DNA of 64,000 nt, from NCBI RefSeq assembly GCF_036226365.1, contig NZ_CP108462.1, forward strand, positions 1,984,001 through 2,048,000, written 5' to 3'. The notes below the pieces were generated by a model, which saw only the letters and a list, made by a program, of their open reading frames with translations, was not told the DNA's origin and made no database searches. Source of the DNA: Streptomyces sp. NBC_01262. Its GTDB lineage: Bacteria; Actinomycetota; Actinomycetes; Streptomycetales; Streptomycetaceae. Shown here in pieces: positions 24,990-34,626 of this stretch (within the stretch, counting starts at the first letter, position 1; each line of letters starts with the position of its first letter). Position numbers and translations under genes: made by a program.

Positions 24990-25610
24990 ATGGCACACCC
25001 GGACACCGCCAGGGACACCGCCACGGCTCCGATCGCCGGTCTGCTGCTGGCCGCCGGCGGCGGCCGACGCTTGGGCGGGCGGCCCAAGGCGCTGCTCCCC
25101 TACGCCGGCCGGCCACTGGTCGAGCACGCGGCCCGCGCCCTGCGCGACGGCGGCTGCTCGCCGGTGCGCATCGTGCTGGGCGCCGCCGCCGAGGACGTAC
25201 GCGGCCACGCCGACCTCACCGGGTACGAGGTGACCGTCAATCCGGACTGGGAGCAGGGCATGGGCTCCTCGCTGCGGGCCGGGCTGGCGGCGCTGGCCGG
25301 CAGCGGGGCGCGGGCGGTGATCGTGGCGCTGGTGGACCAGCCGGGGATCGGCGCGGCGGCGGTGGCGCGGGTGGCGGGGACGTACGGGTCGCCGGGGAGC
25401 CTGGCGGCGGCCGCGTACGACGGGAAGCGGGGGCATCCGATCCTGCTGGGGGCGGAGCACTGGGCGGGGGTGGCGGCGAGTGCCGTGGGCGACCAGGGGG
25501 CACGCTCCTATCTGAAACGGCACGAATCGCGGATCCGGCTCGTCGAGTGCGGGGACATCGCCGCGCCCGCCGACATCGACACCCCGGACGACCTGCGGCT
25601 TCTGGGGTGA
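24990..25610 (+). CDS. nucleotidyltransferase, MocA/MobA-like molybdenum-cofactor enzyme
   Basis: A 206-residue NTP transferase. The N-terminal LLAAGGGRRLGGRPKALLPYAGRPLVEH is the nucleotide-binding motif of MobA/MocA, and ALVDQPGIG gives the metal-binding Asp; GHPILLG and DIDTPDDLRLL are the typical C-terminal elements of MocA. MocA converts molybdopterin to its cytosine dinucleotide form for xanthine dehydrogenase-family enzymes. Its place between the allantoin regulator and malate synthase, with xanthine dehydrogenase and XdhC in the same window, supports this role, but substrate (CTP or other) is not proved by sequence. Confidence 0.82.
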   Translation: MAHPDTARDTATAPIAGLLLAAGGGRRLGGRPKALLPYAGRPLVEHAARALRDGGCSPVRIVLGAAAEDVRGHADLTGYEVTVNPDWEQGMGSSLRAGLAALAGSGARAVIVALVDQPGIGAAAVARVAGTYGSPGSLAAAAYDGKRGHPILLGAEHWAGVAASAVGDQGARSYLKRHESRIRLVECGDIAAPADIDTPDDLRLLG

Positions 25611-25645
25611 TGCGGATGTGAGGCCGCGCCCAGTGCCACAAAACG

Positions 25646-25674
25646 TTGAACTTCCGCAATGCAAAAACTAAGCT
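25646..25674 (+). promoter_or_regulatory. candidate promoter of malate synthase with overlapping operator half-site
   Basis: TTGAAC (25646-25651), a 17-base spacer, then TAAGCT (25669-25674). The spacer starts with TTCCGCAAT, identical to the left part of the operator before hydroxypyruvate isomerase; the right half (GCAAAA) is degenerate. Confidence 0.5.
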
Positions 25675-25712
25675 CCACACAGCAGAAGCCTCAGTCAAGG
25701 AGAGCCACCGCC

Positions 25713-27317
<1,605 letters not shown>

Positions 27318-27423
27318 CCGGGTGACCGATGGTGTGCTTCACCCGCGAGGCGGAACAGATCTGGCCTGACCCCGGCGTCCCCGTGAGGCTGGTGGGACGG
27401 CCCGATCTGGCAGGAGCACGCAC

Positions 27424-28557
27424 GTGGGGAGAGCCGAGCAGGACGTGGTGCGCCGGGTGCGGTTCCTGCCCGCCGCGCTGCTGCTCGGGGGCGCAGCTCT
27501 GGACTGGGTGACACCGCCGGAGTTCAGTGCGACGGCTCTCTACTCGGTCGCGCCGATGGTCGCGGCGCCGTTGCTCTCGCTGCGCGCGACGGTTCTCACG
27601 GGCATCGGCGCCTGCGCGGCCGACGCGGCGCTGCTTGCGCATTTCGGTTTTCTCGGCGACGCGGGCGGCATGACCGAGCTCGCGTCGATCGCGTCGATCT
27701 CGGTGGTGGCCGTGGTCATCAACCGCCTTCTCCACATTCGCGACCTGCGCGTGCGTTCCGCGCGCGGCATCGCCGCCGCCGTGCAGCGCGCGGTGCTGCC
27801 GCAGCCGCCGGAGCGCATCGGCCCGCTGCGCATCGCCGTACGCTATGAGGCCGCGCAGGAGGACGCCCAGATCGGCGGCGACCTGTACGCCGTCCAGGAC
27901 ACGCCCTACGGAGTGCGCTGCCTCATCGGCGACGTACGCGGCAAGGGTCTGGACGCCGTCGAGACGGTGACCGTCCTGCTCGGCACCTTCCGGGACGCGG
28001 CCGACCACGAGCCCACGCTGAGCCGGCTCGCGGCCCGCCTTGAGCGGACCCTGCACCGCGAAGGGGAACGGCGGGCGGGCCTGGACACCCTGGAGGGGTT
28101 CACTACCGCCGTACTGGCCGAGTTCCCGCCCGGCGGCGACGCGATCCGGCTGCTCAACCGCGGCCATCCCCCGCCGCTGCTCCTCACCGCCGACGGCTCC
28201 GCCCGTTTCGCGGAGCCGTCCCGCAACGCCCTGCCGCTGGGCCTCGGCGCGCTGGTGGCGGGCTCGGACTCGAACCCGGACTCCGACCCCGTCGACACCT
28301 TTCCCTTCCCGCCGGGTTCCGTCCTGCTGCTGCACACCGACGGCGTCACCGAGGCCCGCGACACCGCGGGCGGCTTCTACGACCCGGTCGCGGGCCTGGC
28401 CGGGCGGTGCTTCGACGGGCCCGGCGAGCTGCTGGACGCCCTGGTCGACGCCGTCCACCGGCACACCGGCAGGCGGGGCAGCGACGACATGGCCCTGCTG
28501 GCCGTCACCCGGTCCCGGACGGTCGCGCCAGTCCCGTCGGTCCCGTCAGTCGTGTGA
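27424..28557 (+). CDS. membrane-anchored PP2C (SpoIIE/RsbU-type) serine phosphatase
   Basis: A 377-residue protein starting at GTG 27424, with GGAG nearby upstream. Three or four N-terminal hydrophobic segments (AALLLGGAALDW, VAPMVAAPLLSL, LTGIGACAADAALL, SIASISVVAVVI) precede the phosphatase domain from residue about 115: QRAVLPQPPERIGPLRIAVRYEAAQEDAQIGGDLYAV, GDVRGKGLDAVETV, LLNRGHPPPLLL, LLLHTDGVTEARD and the final GSDDMALLAV supply the metal Asp residues. Such phosphatases dephosphorylate anti-sigma antagonists; no antagonist or kinase gene lies next to it. Confidence 0.9.
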   Translation: MGRAEQDVVRRVRFLPAALLLGGAALDWVTPPEFSATALYSVAPMVAAPLLSLRATVLTGIGACAADAALLAHFGFLGDAGGMTELASIASISVVAVVINRLLHIRDLRVRSARGIAAAVQRAVLPQPPERIGPLRIAVRYEAAQEDAQIGGDLYAVQDTPYGVRCLIGDVRGKGLDAVETVTVLLGTFRDAADHEPTLSRLAARLERTLHREGERRAGLDTLEGFTTAVLAEFPPGGDAIRLLNRGHPPPLLLTADGSARFAEPSRNALPLGLGALVAGSDSNPDSDPVDTFPFPPGSVLLLHTDGVTEARDTAGGFYDPVAGLAGRCFDGPGELLDALVDAVHRHTGRRGSDDMALLAVTRSRTVAPVPSVPSVV

Positions 28558-29253
28558 CAGTCCGAACCACGGCTGCCGGCCCAGCCGGTCCTCGACGACC
28601 TCCCGCGCTCCCGGGTCGGCGACCTGCCCTGCGAGGTGCCCGGCGTGGGACCTGAGTGCCCCCGCGTCCGGTGCGCCGGTGGCGGCGGCCGTCCGGGCCC
28701 GGACCTCGGCGGCCAGGGCCCGGTCCCAGTCGGTGAAGGCGCCCGGCTGCCGCGCGATCAGCTCCGCGTAGCGGGGCGCGTGCAGTACGGCGATATGCGG
28801 GCGGCCGATCGCCAGGGCCGTCCAGGCGATGGCGTACTCGGCGCGGCCGTGGTTGGCCACGGTGCCCGATCCCGCCTCCAGCCAGTGGAAGCAGGCCGCG
28901 TAGGCCTGATAGAGCGCGCGGTCCTGCTCGGCGCGAGGGGTGAGCGGGGTGAGCTCGAACAGCAGGTCGCCGAGTTCGTTGTTCAGCTCGACAGCGAACC
29001 ACCGGTGCAGGTCCCCCTGGCTCGGCAGTCGGCTGCCGAACGCCGAGACCACGTCCTGCCAGCGCCGGAAGCCGTACTCGTGGGCGATCACCGCCTGGGC
29101 GTCGCGCAGCCCGAAGCGGGCCGGATCCACCGGCCCGGCGCCGATGGCCGCGGCGCGGGCCTGTGCGCCGGGGTGCGCGTTGATCACGGCCAGCCGCAGG
29201 TCCTTGGCCTGGGTACGGAGGTGGCCGAGTTCGGCCTCCGCGGGCAGGCTCAC
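28546..29253 (-). CDS. hypothetical protein with ankyrin-associated N-terminal motif
   Basis: A 235-residue protein with GTG start overlapping the stop of the MerR-type gene (GTGA), so the two are translationally coupled. The N-terminal LGHLRTQAKDLRLAVINAH...RFGLRDAQAVIAHEYGFRRWQDVVSAF resembles the short helical segment that precedes ankyrin repeats in many actinomycete proteins (LRxQAKxLL...LADAQLVIAREYGF.SW). The rest is helical without recognised repeats. Function unknown; probably works with the MerR/TPR partner. Its 3' end overlaps the convergent phosphatase gene by 12 bases. Confidence 0.68.
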   Translation of the reverse strand: MSLPAEAELGHLRTQAKDLRLAVINAHPGAQARAAAIGAGPVDPARFGLRDAQAVIAHEYGFRRWQDVVSAFGSRLPSQGDLHRWFAVELNNELGDLLFELTPLTPRAEQDRALYQAYAACFHWLEAGSGTVANHGRAEYAIAWTALAIGRPHIAVLHAPRYAELIARQPGAFTDWDRALAAEVRARTAAATGAPDAGALRSHAGHLAGQVADPGAREVVEDRLGRQPWFGLSHD

Positions 29254-30122
29254 CAGAATCGGGGTTGCGCGGGGATGGTCTCCAGGTCGGTGAGCACCAG
29301 CTCGCGGTCCTCGTCCTGGGCGATGTCCTCGGCCGCCGCCAGGGCCTGCTCGGTCCAGGCACGCGCCTGTTCCTTGTCGCCCGCCACGGCACTGGCGCGC
29401 GCCAGGGACTCGTAGGCGAAGGCCAGATCCCAGTCGCCGATCTCATGGGCACGGCAGATCTCCAGCCCGCGCCGGGCGTGGTGCAGCGCGGGTTCGGCGC
29501 GGCCGAGCACCGCGTAGACGCGCGAGCACTGCCACTCGCCGCGGCTGAGGTTCGCCGGAGCGCCCACCCGGCCCCAGTGGTGGCGCGACGCGTGGGCCAT
29601 GTGCACCATGTCGTCGTCCTGCTCCACCGTGCGGTCCTCCTTCTCCAGCAGCCGCCACACTCCGTTGAACAGGTCGATGGCCAACCGCCGCTCGGCGTCC
29701 CTGTCTTCCATGCCGTCCTTGCCGTCCTTGCCGTCCTTGACTTCGTTGGCCTCCGTGTCGGCCATCGGTGCCTCGATTCCGTCCTCGATGAGATGATCCG
29801 TGCGGTGGACCTCGCCCCGGAGCCGGTCCAGGCGGGCCTGAAGCCTGCGCCGGTGCTTCACCAGGACGAGCCGGATGCCCGCCTCGTCGTCCGGCATCGC
29901 CAGGCACTCCCTGATCTGCTCCAGCGGCACGTCGACCGAGCGCAGCAGCCGCACCAGCCGCGCGTGGGCGACCTGTTCCGGCCCGTAGAACCGGTATCCC
30001 GTCGCGGGGTCGACCAGTGCGGGTGCCAGCAGCCCGACGCGGTCGTAGTGCCGCAGCGCCTTCGCGGTCAGCCCGACGCGGCGCGCCAGCTGTCCGACGG
30101 TGATCAGTTCGGGTCCGTCCAT
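29250..30122 (-). CDS. MerR-family regulator fused to a TPR-like C-terminal domain
   Basis: A 290-residue protein. Residues 1-75 form the MerR DNA-binding domain (ITVGQLARRVGLTAKALRHYDRVGLLAPALVDPATGYRFYGPEQVAHARLVRLLRSVDVPLEQI), followed by a coiled coil (LVLVKHRRRLQARLDRLRGEV). After a Lys-Asp-Gly linker the C-terminal 150 residues carry helical repeats (RGEWQCSRVYAVLGRAEPALHHARRGLEICRAHEIGDWDLAFAYESLARASAVAGDKEQARAWTEQALAAA) like tetratricopeptides. No Cys metal site, so the effector is probably organic or a protein. Coupled to the next gene by a 4-base overlap. Confidence 0.85.
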   Translation of the reverse strand: MDGPELITVGQLARRVGLTAKALRHYDRVGLLAPALVDPATGYRFYGPEQVAHARLVRLLRSVDVPLEQIRECLAMPDDEAGIRLVLVKHRRRLQARLDRLRGEVHRTDHLIEDGIEAPMADTEANEVKDGKDGKDGMEDRDAERRLAIDLFNGVWRLLEKEDRTVEQDDDMVHMAHASRHHWGRVGAPANLSRGEWQCSRVYAVLGRAEPALHHARRGLEICRAHEIGDWDLAFAYESLARASAVAGDKEQARAWTEQALAAAEDIAQDEDRELVLTDLETIPAQPRFW

Positions 30123-30236
30123 GCGCCGAATGTAGAACCTTGCCGCGCGGCAACCTCAAACGCGCCCGCACCCGCGTCGCTGGTTTGGAACGGATTCCGC
30201 CCTGGGCACAGTGCACCGAAAGGGAGGGGACGGACA

Positions 30237-30671
30237 ATGTCGACCTGGAACGGAATTGGCACGAAATATCTCGGATACAGCAATCGGAACCGCGACGGCA
30301 GCCACCACGCCACGGAGTGGGCGGTCCTGCTCGACCTGCCGGTGATACCGCTGCGCCGCCATCGCCTGACGGTCGGCAGGACGGCGTACACGACCACCGG
30401 CACCACCGGCAGATCGGTCACCGGATTCGTCGTGCACGAGGAGACCCCGCTCGACGTCCGCGAGATATGCCGCACCTACCTCGTCTGGTGGCTGCTGGGC
30501 CCGCTCGTCGCCGTGGGGCCGGCCGCCCTGCTGCTGTGGTCGGTGAGTGACAAGCAGGACGGCGGGTTCGGGTTCTGGGCGTTCGTCCTGGGTGTCTCGG
30601 CGGCCTGGGTGATCAGCGTGCTGGCGGCCATGACCGCGTACAACCGGCAGCGGCGCGGCCTGCCGAAGTGA
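30237..30671 (+). CDS. small membrane protein, unknown function
   Basis: A 144-residue protein; ATG 30237 has a GGGAGGGG ribosome site about 8 bases upstream, which decides the start inside a much longer open frame. The N-terminal half is soluble (GTKYLGYSNRNRDGSHHATEWAVLLDLPVIPLRRHRLTV), and two membrane segments follow (YLVWWLLGPLVAVGPAALLLW and FWAFVLGVSAAWVISVLAAM). The GxxYLG..N..GS..AT.W.VLL.LP..PL.R pattern is found in uncharacterised bacterial membrane proteins. Function unknown. Confidence 0.7.
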   Translation: MSTWNGIGTKYLGYSNRNRDGSHHATEWAVLLDLPVIPLRRHRLTVGRTAYTTTGTTGRSVTGFVVHEETPLDVREICRTYLVWWLLGPLVAVGPAALLLWSVSDKQDGGFGFWAFVLGVSAAWVISVLAAMTAYNRQRRGLPK

Positions 30672-30680
30672 ACCTGGGGT

Positions 30681-32072
30681 TCAGGCCGTGAGACCGGCGA
30701 TGCGGGCGAGGCGCTGGGCCTCGGCGCGGGTGCTGCGGGCGATCGCGTCCTCGTCGACCAGGGTGAGGCGGCCGGACTCGACGACGGGCCTGCCGTTGAC
30801 CAGCGACAGGGTGACCGGGGCGGCGGCGCCGAAGACGAGGGCGTTGACCGGGTCGGCGATGGAGGCGTGGGCGATGGTGTCGAGCTTCCACAGGACGAGG
30901 TCGGCGAGCTTGCCGGGCTCGATGGAGCCGATCTGGTCGGCGCGGCCGAGGACCTGGGCGCCGCCGTAGGTGCCCAGTCGCAGCGCCTGACGCGCGGTGA
31001 GGGCGGCCTCGCGGTGGGCGCCGAGGCGGTTGATGAGCAGGGCGTTGCGCAGTTCGGTGTGCAGCTCGCCGGACTCGTTGGAGGCGGTGCCGTCGACGCC
31101 CAGGCCTACGGGGACGCCGGCGGCGAGCATGTCGGGGACGCGGGCGATGCCGGCGGCGATACGGGCGTTGGACGACGGGCAGTGGGCGACGCCGGTGCCG
31201 GTGCGGGCGAAGGCCGCGATGTCGGAGTCGTTCATGTGGACGCAGTGCGCCATCCACACGTCGGAGCCGAGCCAGCCGGTGGACTCGAAGTAGTCGGTGG
31301 GGCCCATGCCGAACAGCTCCTTGCAGAACTGCTCCTCCTCGACGGTCTCGCTGCCGTGGGTGTGCAGGCGTACGCCCTTGCGCCGCGCCAGCTCGGCGCC
31401 CTGGCGCATCAGCTCGGTGGAGACCGAGAACGGCGAGCAGGGCGCGACCGCGACCTGCGTCATCGCGTCGAAGGAGGCGTCGTGGTGCCGGTCGACCGTC
31501 TCCTCGGTGGCGGCCAGCGCCCCTTCGAGGGTCTCGACGGCGAAGTCCGGCGGCAGGCCGCCGTCCGACTCGCCCCGGTCCATGGAGCCCCGGGCGAGGG
31601 TGAAGCGTACGCCCATCTCGGAGGCGGCCCGGATGATGGAGCCGGACAGGTCGCCGGAGCCCCGCGGGAAGACGTAGTGGTGGTCCGCGGCGGTGGTGAC
31701 GCCGCCGCGGGCCATCATGCCCAGTGAGCCCTGGGCGCCGGCGTAGGTCATCTGCTCGTCGATGCGGGCCCAGGTCGGGTAGAGGGCGACCAGCCAGTTG
31801 AAGAGGTTGTGGTCGGTGGCCAGGCCCCTGGTGAGGAACTGGTAGAAGTGGTGGTGGGTGTTGACCAGTCCGGGGGTCAGCAGATGCCCGGTGGCGTCGA
31901 TCCGGCGGACCACACCCGCCGGCCCCTCGGGGGCGGGGCCCGCGCCGACCGACTCGATGCGGTTGCCCGCGACGACGACATGACCGGTGGCGTACTCGGT
32001 GCCTGCGGCGTCGACCGTGGCGATGGAACAGTTCTCGATGACGATGCGCTCGGCAGGCGTGGCGTTGGTCAT
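30681..32072 (-). CDS. 8-oxoguanine deaminase-type amidohydrolase
   Basis: A 463-residue metal-dependent amidohydrolase of the AtzB/TrzN/8-oxoguanine deaminase group. Motifs: PGLVNTHHHFYQFLTRG (metal HxH), LHTHGSETVEEE, MAHCVHMNDSD, VAHCPSSNARIAAG and VGLGVDGTASNES with the catalytic Asp. Fourth and last gene of the OHCU decarboxylase / HIU hydrolase / uricase run, 14 bases after uricase. Family knowledge places some of these enzymes on 8-oxoguanine, giving urate, which would feed uricase directly; guanine or another purine is the alternative. Confidence 0.85.
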   Translation of the reverse strand: MTNATPAERIVIENCSIATVDAAGTEYATGHVVVAGNRIESVGAGPAPEGPAGVVRRIDATGHLLTPGLVNTHHHFYQFLTRGLATDHNLFNWLVALYPTWARIDEQMTYAGAQGSLGMMARGGVTTAADHHYVFPRGSGDLSGSIIRAASEMGVRFTLARGSMDRGESDGGLPPDFAVETLEGALAATEETVDRHHDASFDAMTQVAVAPCSPFSVSTELMRQGAELARRKGVRLHTHGSETVEEEQFCKELFGMGPTDYFESTGWLGSDVWMAHCVHMNDSDIAAFARTGTGVAHCPSSNARIAAGIARVPDMLAAGVPVGLGVDGTASNESGELHTELRNALLINRLGAHREAALTARQALRLGTYGGAQVLGRADQIGSIEPGKLADLVLWKLDTIAHASIADPVNALVFGAAAPVTLSLVNGRPVVESGRLTLVDEDAIARSTRAEAQRLARIAGLTA

Positions 32073-32086
32073 GGCGTAGGAGCCTT

Positions 32087-32965
32087 TCAGTCCGTGACCG
32101 GGATGCGGGCCTCGGCGCCGTCCCGCAGGACCGTGCCCTCGATGAGGCCGTAGGGGCGGTCGGCCGCGAAGTAGACCTCGTTGTCGTTCTTGAGGTCAAA
32201 GGGCGCCAGATCGACCAGGAAGTGGTGCTTGTTGGGGAGCGAGAGCCGGATCTCGTCGATCTCGGGGCGGTTGTCGACGACCCGCGAGCCCATGGCGTAC
32301 AGGGTCTGCTGGAGCGAGAGCGAGTACGTCCCGGCGAAGGCTTCGAGCAGGTGCCCGCGCACCGCGTCGTAGGACTGCTCCCACTGTGGGGCGCTGTCCT
32401 GGTCGCCGTCCGTCCAGTTGAAGCGCCAGCGGGCGTTGACCTCGGTGGCCAGGATGCGGTCCTGGGTCTCCTTCAGGGTGGTGTACCGGTCCTTGACGTA
32501 GCCCCAGAACTCCGAGTCGGTGGAGTTCATCACCACCAGGCCGGTGAGACCGGAGATGACCTGCCAGCTCCCGCCGTCGTAGGTGATCTCGCTGATCCGG
32601 GTCTCCTGGCCCTTGCGCACGAACGAGTGCGCGGGCGTGATCCGCTCCCAGGCGTACTCCTCGATCCGGATCCGGGCCCGCCTGATCGGTTCCTGGCTGG
32701 TGACGAAGTGCCTGGCGAGGTGGATGCCGAAGGCCTCGGCCGACTCGATCCCGTACTCCTTGGCGAAGGCGTAGACCGTGTTCTTGGTGGCGTCGGTCGT
32801 CAGGACGTTGGCGTTGCTGCCCGAGAGGTGGACCTCCTCCATGTCCCCGGACAGGGCGACGGAGACATTCAGGTCCTTGATGTGGTGGGTCGCGCCGTCG
32901 CGCGTGATGCGCACGACGCGGTTCTCCGCCTTGCCGTACTGGTTCGGGCCGAGATAGGTGGGCAT
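32087..32965 (-). CDS. urate oxidase (uricase)
   Basis: A 292-residue cofactor-free oxidase turning urate into 5-hydroxyisourate. Typical blocks: NQYGKAENRVVRI, VLTTDATKNTVYAFAKEYG (with the Thr of the catalytic triad), HFVTSQEPIRRARIRIEEYAWERI, SFVRKGQETRI, LKETQDRILATEVNARWRFN and SLPNKHHFLVDL (Asn and His of the active site). No C-terminal peroxisomal tripeptide, as expected in bacteria. Follows HIU hydrolase by 3 bases. Confidence 0.96.
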   Translation of the reverse strand: MPTYLGPNQYGKAENRVVRITRDGATHHIKDLNVSVALSGDMEEVHLSGSNANVLTTDATKNTVYAFAKEYGIESAEAFGIHLARHFVTSQEPIRRARIRIEEYAWERITPAHSFVRKGQETRISEITYDGGSWQVISGLTGLVVMNSTDSEFWGYVKDRYTTLKETQDRILATEVNARWRFNWTDGDQDSAPQWEQSYDAVRGHLLEAFAGTYSLSLQQTLYAMGSRVVDNRPEIDEIRLSLPNKHHFLVDLAPFDLKNDNEVYFAADRPYGLIEGTVLRDGAEARIPVTD

Positions 32966-32968
32966 CGG

Positions 32969-33355
32969 TTAGCTCCCTCGGTATACGGAGTAGCCGAACG
33001 GGTTGAGCAGCAGCGGTACGTGGTAGTGCTCGCCCGGTGCGACGGCGAAGACGATCTCCACCTCCGGGAAGAAGGCCCCGGCCTGCTGGTCCTCGGCTTG
33101 TTTACTGGCGGCTTGCTTGCTGGTGAGATACGGCTCGGTCAGGAATTCCAGGCGTACGTGCGTGGTGCCTTCCGGCAGCTCGGGCAGGTCCTTGCAGCGG
33201 CCGTCGGCATCGGTCCTCGACGCTCCGTGCGGCGTCCACGGGGCCTCGCCGCCGGCGCGGACCGCAAGCTCGACGGGCACGCCCTGGGCGGGGCGGCCGA
33301 TGCTGGTGTCCAGAATGTGCGTGGAGACAGTGGACACGGTGGACACGGATGTCAT
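32969..33355 (-). CDS. 5-hydroxyisourate hydrolase (transthyretin-like)
   Basis: A 128-residue enzyme, second step after uricase. ATG 33355 overlaps the OHCU decarboxylase stop (ATGA). Active-site elements are STHILDTSIGRPA at the N-terminus, the Arg in RTDADGRC and HYHVPLLLNPFGYSVYRGS at the C-terminus, ending in the diagnostic YRGS. It is about 15 residues longer than usual because of a Lys/Gln/Ala-rich insert (SKQAASKQAEDQQAG) between the EPY and FFPE strands, plus a VSTVST doublet at the N-terminus. Confidence 0.94.
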   Translation of the reverse strand: MTSVSTVSTVSTHILDTSIGRPAQGVPVELAVRAGGEAPWTPHGASRTDADGRCKDLPELPEGTTHVRLEFLTEPYLTSKQAASKQAEDQQAGAFFPEVEIVFAVAPGEHYHVPLLLNPFGYSVYRGS

Positions 33356-33855
33356 GCGGGGTCCTCCTCGATCAGCCGCGTCAGGCGGATGCGGTTGATC
33401 TTCCCCAGTTCGGTGCGGACGATCTCGCGCTCGCTGTCCGTGTCGTTGCCGATCCGCTCCTTCAGCGCCGCGAGCATCTCGTCGCCGCTGCGGCCCGTCG
33501 CGCAGATCAGGAACACATGCCCGTGCCGCTCCTGGTACGCCAGGTTCAGTTCGAGCAGCTCCTCCCGCAGGGATTCCTGTACGCCGCTCTGCTCCCGCGC
33601 CGACGTCGCGTCCCCCGGCTTCGGCCGCCCGATCGGCGGATGCCCGGCCATCGCCTCGGCCAGATCCTCCGCCGTCAGCGCCGCCATGGCCGCGTCGCTC
33701 GCCCGCAGCACCGCGTCGAGGCTGCCGTACGGGCGCCCTGCGGCCACCGCCGCGCCCCAGGCACTGCTGGCGCATGCCTCGTGCAGCAGCCGGGCCGTGC
33801 CCGACGGATCCGCCGTGTTGAACCGGGTCAGGCCCGGCGAAGCGCTGGAAGTCAC
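33352..33855 (-). CDS. 2-oxo-4-hydroxy-4-carboxy-5-ureidoimidazoline (OHCU) decarboxylase
   Basis: A 167-residue helical enzyme giving S-allantoin from OHCU. The family motif AGHPPIGRPKP contains the catalytic His, and EQSGV, ELLELNLAYQERHGHVFLICATGRSGDEMLAAL follow as usual. First gene of the four-gene uricase operon; an inverted repeat 33 bases upstream is the likely regulatory site. Confidence 0.93.
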   Translation of the reverse strand: MTSSASPGLTRFNTADPSGTARLLHEACASSAWGAAVAAGRPYGSLDAVLRASDAAMAALTAEDLAEAMAGHPPIGRPKPGDATSAREQSGVQESLREELLELNLAYQERHGHVFLICATGRSGDEMLAALKERIGNDTDSEREIVRTELGKINRIRLTRLIEEDPA

Positions 33856-33887
33856 AACCGCAAGCTAAGAGCGCGCGACGACTTGCG

Positions 33888-33902
33888 TCAACACTTTGTT
33901 GA
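33888..33902. promoter_or_regulatory. palindrome upstream of the uricase operon
   Basis: TCAACACTTTGTTGA: perfect 5-base arms around five bases, very like TTCAACATTCCGTTGAA upstream of allantoinase. Confidence 0.55.
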
Positions 33903-33992
33903 AAACTTCCGGTTACGAGTCGCAGCGATGAGTCTGCCGCCGCCAACAGGTCTACCTTCCGAACGGAACAACCGACTCACCGGGAGCAAGCC

Positions 33993-34625
33993 ATGGGCCT
34001 CATCCACATCGCGATGTTCGCAACCCTCGACCTCGTCGGGCAGGCGCCCGGGGGCCCCGACGAGGACCCGGAGGGGTTCCCGTTCGGCGGCTGGCAGGCG
34101 CCCCTGCTGGAAGAGGTCGCCGGGGCGCAGATCGCCGCCGCGTACGAGGGCACGGACGCCCTCCTGCTCGGCCGGCGGACGTATGACATCTTCGCCGACT
34201 ACTGGCCGCACCAGAAGGGCGGCGAGGACGACGACTTCGCCGCCCTCTTCAACAGCATCCCGAAGTACGTGGCCTCCCGCGGCACGCCCGACCTCTCGTG
34301 GGCCGGGTCCACGCAGCTCGGCCCGGACCTGGCCGGCGCCGTGCGCGAGATTCGTGACCGGCACGAGCACGTGAAGGTCGTCGGGAGCCTGGACCTGGTG
34401 CAGACCCTCCTGCGCGAGAAGCTCTTCGACCGTCTCGACCTCTGGGTGCACCCGATCGTGCTCGGCGTCGGGAAGAAGGTGTTCGACGGCGGCGCGGTGC
34501 CCACGAACGTCACCCTCCTCGCACCGCCGGTGGCCGGTCCGAAGGGCACCGTGTACCTGCGCTACGGGCTCGCCGACGGCACGCCCCGAACGGGGGACAT
34601 GAGCGCACCCGACCGCGGTGTCTGA
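33993..34625 (+). CDS. dihydrofolate reductase-family protein (RibD C-terminal-like)
   Basis: A 210-residue protein. MGLIHIAMFATLDLVGQ replaces the usual N-terminal strand with a SLDG-like turn, and LLLGRRTYDIFADYWP, KYVASRGTPDLSW, VKVVGSLDLVQTLLREKLFDRLDLWVHPIVLGVGKKVFDGG are the standard NADPH-binding and fold-defining segments of the RibD_C group. True substrate unknown; such small proteins are rarely real dihydrofolate reductases. Divergent from the uricase operon, convergent with the sigma factor gene. Confidence 0.85.
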   Translation: MGLIHIAMFATLDLVGQAPGGPDEDPEGFPFGGWQAPLLEEVAGAQIAAAYEGTDALLLGRRTYDIFADYWPHQKGGEDDDFAALFNSIPKYVASRGTPDLSWAGSTQLGPDLAGAVREIRDRHEHVKVVGSLDLVQTLLREKLFDRLDLWVHPIVLGVGKKVFDGGAVPTNVTLLAPPVAGPKGTVYLRYGLADGTPRTGDMSAPDRGV

Positions 34626-34626
34626 C

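Noticed and set aside
27424..28557. Considered as a histidine kinase because of the N-terminal membrane segments
   Set aside because: The soluble part has PP2C metal motifs and no HATPase or phosphoacceptor His.
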